DNA from: Clavelina lepadiformis
Taxonomy: Eukaryota > Chordata > Ascidiacea > Aplousobranchia > Clavelinidae
NCBI RefSeq assembly: GCF_947623445.1
Contig: NC_135247.1
Span: forward strand, 6,326,501 to 6,390,500
Reading direction: 5' to 3'
DNA length: 64,000 nt
This document shows, piece by piece, positions 60,863 through 64,000 of this stretch. Position numbers and translations under genes: made by a program. Position 1 is the first letter of the stretch. Each line of letters begins with the position of its first letter. A model generated the notes under the pieces. The model had not been told where the DNA came from and did not search any database. It worked only from the letters and a program-made list of their open reading frames with translations.

Positions 60863-63800
60863 ATGGTTACGCAGTTGTTTAAAACAGTTCGTTGGCCATT
60901 GTTTTATAAGCACTTGAAGCTGCATAAAAATGGGCAGAATTACCCCTTTGGGAAGACATATTTAAGTGATGTTTCAAGTTGCAGTAACAAAGAGTTTATG
61001 TTGACAAGATATAATGATCTGAAGAAGTTAATTGAAAATGATCATGAGCAAGTTTGCAATGTTGACCCAAAAGCAGTGTTTGCTATTAATCAAATAAACT
61101 TGGGTGAAGTGAAGGTATATGGCTTTGACTATGACTATACATTGGCGCAATATGCAGACATAATGCAAGACTTCATTTACGAAGCTGCTACCAAGATCTT
61201 AGTACAGAAGCATCATTTTCCCAGAGACTTACTTAACTTGGCATACATTCCTAAGTTTTGCATCAGAGGACTGCATTATGATATTCAACGAAGCCTTCTA
61301 ATGAAAGTGGATATTTGTAACATGATACAATTGGGCACTGTTTATAAAGGATTACGAAAGTTAGAAGATGACGAAGTCAAAATGGTGTTTAGTGGCTCTC
61401 GCCATATACCTAAAACTATAATTGACCAGTCTTATGCTGGTGGTGATAACCTTCGCCAACTGATGGATATTTTCTCAATGCCAGAAATTATGCTTCTGGC
61501 CAACGCTGTGCATTATTTCACTGAAAGGAACATTGTGTATGATCCAAGAATATTGTTTGAAAGTGTACAGGATTCGGTAAGATCTGTGCACACATCTGGT
61601 TTGCTTTATGGCGAAGTTCAAGATAAAATCAGCAAGTATTTGGTTAGGAACAGTTTGACAGACCTCTTTAATTACCTCACATCCTCTGGAAAGAAATTGT
61701 TTCTTATTACTAACAGCAACTTCAGCTTTGTAAACTGTGGCATGGAACACTTGATTGGAAGCGGTTGGCAGGATGCATTTGATATTGTAATTGTTCAAGC
61801 AAAAAAGCCACGTTTTTTTCAGGAAAAGTTGAGACCTTTTAAAAGAGTAATCCTTGACAATTCTCCAGATATGCAAATCTCTTGGGACAGGGTACATGAG
61901 TTCAAGAAAGGAGAAGTTTACTGTGAAGGCTGCATAGAAGAGCTGATGAAGCTATCAGGGTGGGCTGGAAATGAAGTCCTGTATTTTGGTGACCAAATTT
62001 ATGCTGATCTTTCTGATTTAACATATGCTTACGGTTGGAGAACTGGTGCTGTTATTCCAGAATTAGAAGAAGAAATAGCCATAATGAATACAAAGTTATT
62101 CGGCAAGTCTGTCATATGGCTTCAAACGCTTGAACGTCTATTGGAGCGAATGCAAGTATGCTATTATTACCTATATATATATTTAGATTTTAAGAAGATG
62201 TCATTATAGATTCAAACATTAATGCCATACATCAACACTAGGGTTATTAAATAATTGGAATTCTGAAAGCTAATATGTTGAGGTTAATGATAGACAATGT
62301 TGCTGAACCCATTCTTCAATAATTGATATACACGATAGTATAGACCAGTGATGGGCAAACTGCGGCTCGCCGGCATGTTTTTTGTAGCTCTGCTAGTCGA
62401 ATCGTAAAATTCCAAAAAAGTTGTAAAGGTTACCAAGAGTACCGTTTATGAACATTTCTCTCTTTTTCTTTTCTTTATTTAGGCCAGCATTTCGTTTATG
62501 ACGTAACACTAAACAAAGAATCCGAAGAGTTAGTTAACAGCAAGTCATTTCATTTCATTGCAAAGACAGTAAGCTTTAGCTCAGTTTAGTCTACTTAAAT
62601 ACACTGCAAAATGAAAACGATGACATGTAATGCCAGCAAAAAACGAAAAAGTGAAGATGAAAACAGAGATTTTAAATCTAGAGTGAGAAGAAAACTATGT
62701 GTTTACTAGTCAAGGAAATAAACCTCTGTGTCTAATCTGCCATACAAAACTGAGCCAAAACAAAGGCTTATTTTTTGTACTGAAATAATTTTGAAGCTCT
62801 CTGGTACTTGTATTTTCTGCAAATTGCTCTTCCATTGAATACATTTGCCCACCCCTGGTACAGACCAACTGGTGCAAACTATTAAAAATGACATACCCAA
62901 TATCCTTGCAAAAACAACAATAAAGAAGCCATTGATTTACTAGGAATCATGAATAAAACATGACATAGCCAAGCTTGGGGATAAAGTTTTCGCCTAATTT
63001 CTTTAAAATAACTGTGGCTAAGCTCAACTTTGATTTGTTCGTGCAGTTCACATCTCACTAAAATTCTTCTTCTTTCGTATGAGGTCGGCTCAAGTATATT
63101 CAGCTACCAATTGCAGCCATTTCTTCCCTTCTTCGTGAGGGGTCTTCAGGTCCTCTTAGCCTATGGGTGGGTGTAGGACACGACAGTCGAAGATGATGTG
63201 TTCTGCTGTTTGTGATTCTGCACCGCAAATGCATGATGGTGATGTTTTGAGGCCCCAGCGGTGCATGCATTCGCCAAAACGGCCTACTCCAGTTCTGAGG
63301 CGGTTCAGGGTTGTCCAGACCTTTCGAGGAAGGTCTGCGCCAGCGTATGAGTATTGAAAACGTACAATAAAACGTTTAAGCACACCATATTAGAAAATAG
63401 AAATATATTAACCATTTTTCATGATAACCTGATGTGAGGAGCCTAATCTTTGAAAGTAGAAAAATCAGTTTTGATAATTTGATTATATTAGTTATTTATA
63501 TGAAAAGCTGAAAACCGGTCAAAAGCATTTTTTTAAACTTATTTTGCGACACTGAAATAATCCAAACCACATTGTAAGGATTTTAATTTTATAATTTAGG
63601 CATTTTAGTTGTTTTGATACTAATTCCTAGAACTAATCCCAACTTCCAAATTATCCTGAAAGAGTCTGAACTATAGACAATTTTTGACATGTTATCTCTA
63701 TCTGTTTTATAGATAATTCTTCCAGTATAGGTGTATCTATACATAATTTTGTGTTTATGAGAACAAGATTAGTTTTACTTTGTTGTATTTTGTTTTGTCT

Positions 63801-64000
63801 TTTTACTTTATTTTTTTTAGAAATCGTTTGCACAAATTTTACTTGCAGATTTATCGGGATGCTGAAAGTCAGCAGGTTCTGCGTGATTGGTTGAATGAAC
63901 GTGATGATTTGAAGGTCATCGTGAAAGAGATATTCAATCCACACTTTGGTTCTGTCTTCCGATCTCATTTGTCAGCATCCTTCTTTACAGGAAGACTTTG
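60863..64000 (+). CDS. NT5DC2/3: NT5DC2/NT5DC3-like HAD-family 5'-nucleotidase domain protein, 3' end outside the window
   Basis: Member of the cytosolic purine 5'-nucleotidase-related HAD phosphatases; NT5DC2/3 proteins are poorly characterised and often mitochondrial. A long exon 60863-62155 (431 codons) is followed by an intron (donor GTATGC) and an exon from 63849 that runs off the window. Motifs: HAD nucleophile pair in VYGFDYDYTLAQYAD, IRGLHYDIQRSLLMKVD, DIFSMPE, motif II LITNSN, Lys region VIVQAKKPRFF, VLYFGDQIYADLSDL with the acidic motif IV, GWRTGAVIPELE, and LLERMQ joined to IYRDAESQQVL. The N-terminus (MVTQLFKTVRWPLFYKH) is basic and hydrophobic, compatible with mitochondrial import. 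One exon codes for most of the protein, unlike the many small exons of its neighbours. NT5DC2 versus NT5DC3 cannot be settled here. Confidence 0.93.
62346..62857. mobile_element. hAT-type element (512 bp) with BED zinc-finger remnant
   Basis: Ends CAGTGATGGGCAAAC and (reverse complement) CAGGGGTGGGCAAA; flanks GTATAGAC (62338-62345) and GTACAGAC (62858-62865) match at 7 of 8. From about 62611 it encodes KKRKSEDENRDFK and, after a frame change, NYVFTSQGNKPLCLICHTKL. This is the BED-finger N-terminus of ZBED/Buster-type hAT transposases. It lies in the NT5DC-like gene intron. Confidence 0.87.
63080..63383 (-). mobile_element. 5'-truncated LINE (non-LTR retrotransposon) 3' coding end
   Basis: The minus strand encodes SYAGADLPRKVWTTLNRLRT, GVGRFGECMHRWGL, then CICGAESQTAEHIIFDCRVL (63156-63383), ending at a stop. 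The LNRLRTG...MHRWG...CxCG...TxxHI..C pattern is the C-terminal zinc-finger-like end of Jockey/CR1-type LINE ORF2. Only this end remains, antisense in the NT5DC-like gene intron. Confidence 0.82.

Noticed and set aside
61475-61897. 140-codon frame antisense to the NT5DC-like exon
   Set aside because: Shadow of a clearly coding exon on the opposite strand.
1-64000. tRNA and rRNA genes
   Set aside because: I scanned by eye for the TTCGANNC arm and for rRNA-like blocks and saw nothing convincing; a covariance-model scan would be needed to exclude them.

Overview
This is an AT-rich animal nuclear genome window: split genes with short GT-AG introns, a dense load of small DNA transposons, and no operons. 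The gene set fits a marine invertebrate chordate, most likely a tunicate: an AA15 polysaccharide monooxygenase remnant, a goose-type lysozyme with cysteine-rich N-terminal modules, and a cluster of ENPP ectophosphodiesterases. The species assignment is inference. I rebuilt the exon structures by hand from splice sites, reading-frame phase and family motifs, and every complete gene model sums to a multiple of three.

Left third (1-19.4 kb). A decayed AA15 LPMO (719-4116) has a stop in place of a conserved Trp and carries an unusual inverted-array transposon in an intron. It is followed by three ENPP-family genes: one on the + strand (4662-8152) and two near-identical minus-strand copies (9148-12916 and 14744-18258). 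The two copies lie in a roughly 5-kb tandem segmental duplication whose right breakpoint falls inside a hAT element.

Middle (19.4-49.9 kb). A pogo-like element with only its DNA-binding ORF and a foldback element made of short repeats come first. Then follow a g-type lysozyme (23856-26992, minus), a SIRT2 sirtuin (30243-36609, minus, 11 exons) and a HNK-1-family carbohydrate sulfotransferase (41755-44486, minus). The sulfotransferase sits between two LTR-like repeats. Degenerate Ty3/gypsy pol and another transposon-like coding remnant (47.1-48.2 kb) follow.

Right part (50-64 kb). Lipoyl synthase (LIAS, 50022-58372, minus) has a 5-kb first intron holding an array of GTCCCGTCAGTCAC motifs around a 152-codon ORF, a foldback element and a piggyBac with a stop codon. 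The window ends in an NT5DC2/3-like HAD phosphatase gene (60863 onward, + strand), whose intron holds a hAT element with a BED-finger remnant and a LINE 3' fragment.

Most small mobile elements share ends of the type CAGnGGT and 8-bp target duplications, usually nnnTAnnn, which points to Buster-type hAT activity as the main force shaping the intergenic DNA. I see no CRISPR array, rRNA or convincing tRNA. The genes are ordinary housekeeping, extracellular and immune genes and do not form one pathway. The least explained sequences are the three repeat-built elements at 1.66-2.65, 22.1-22.7 and 53.66-55.22 kb.
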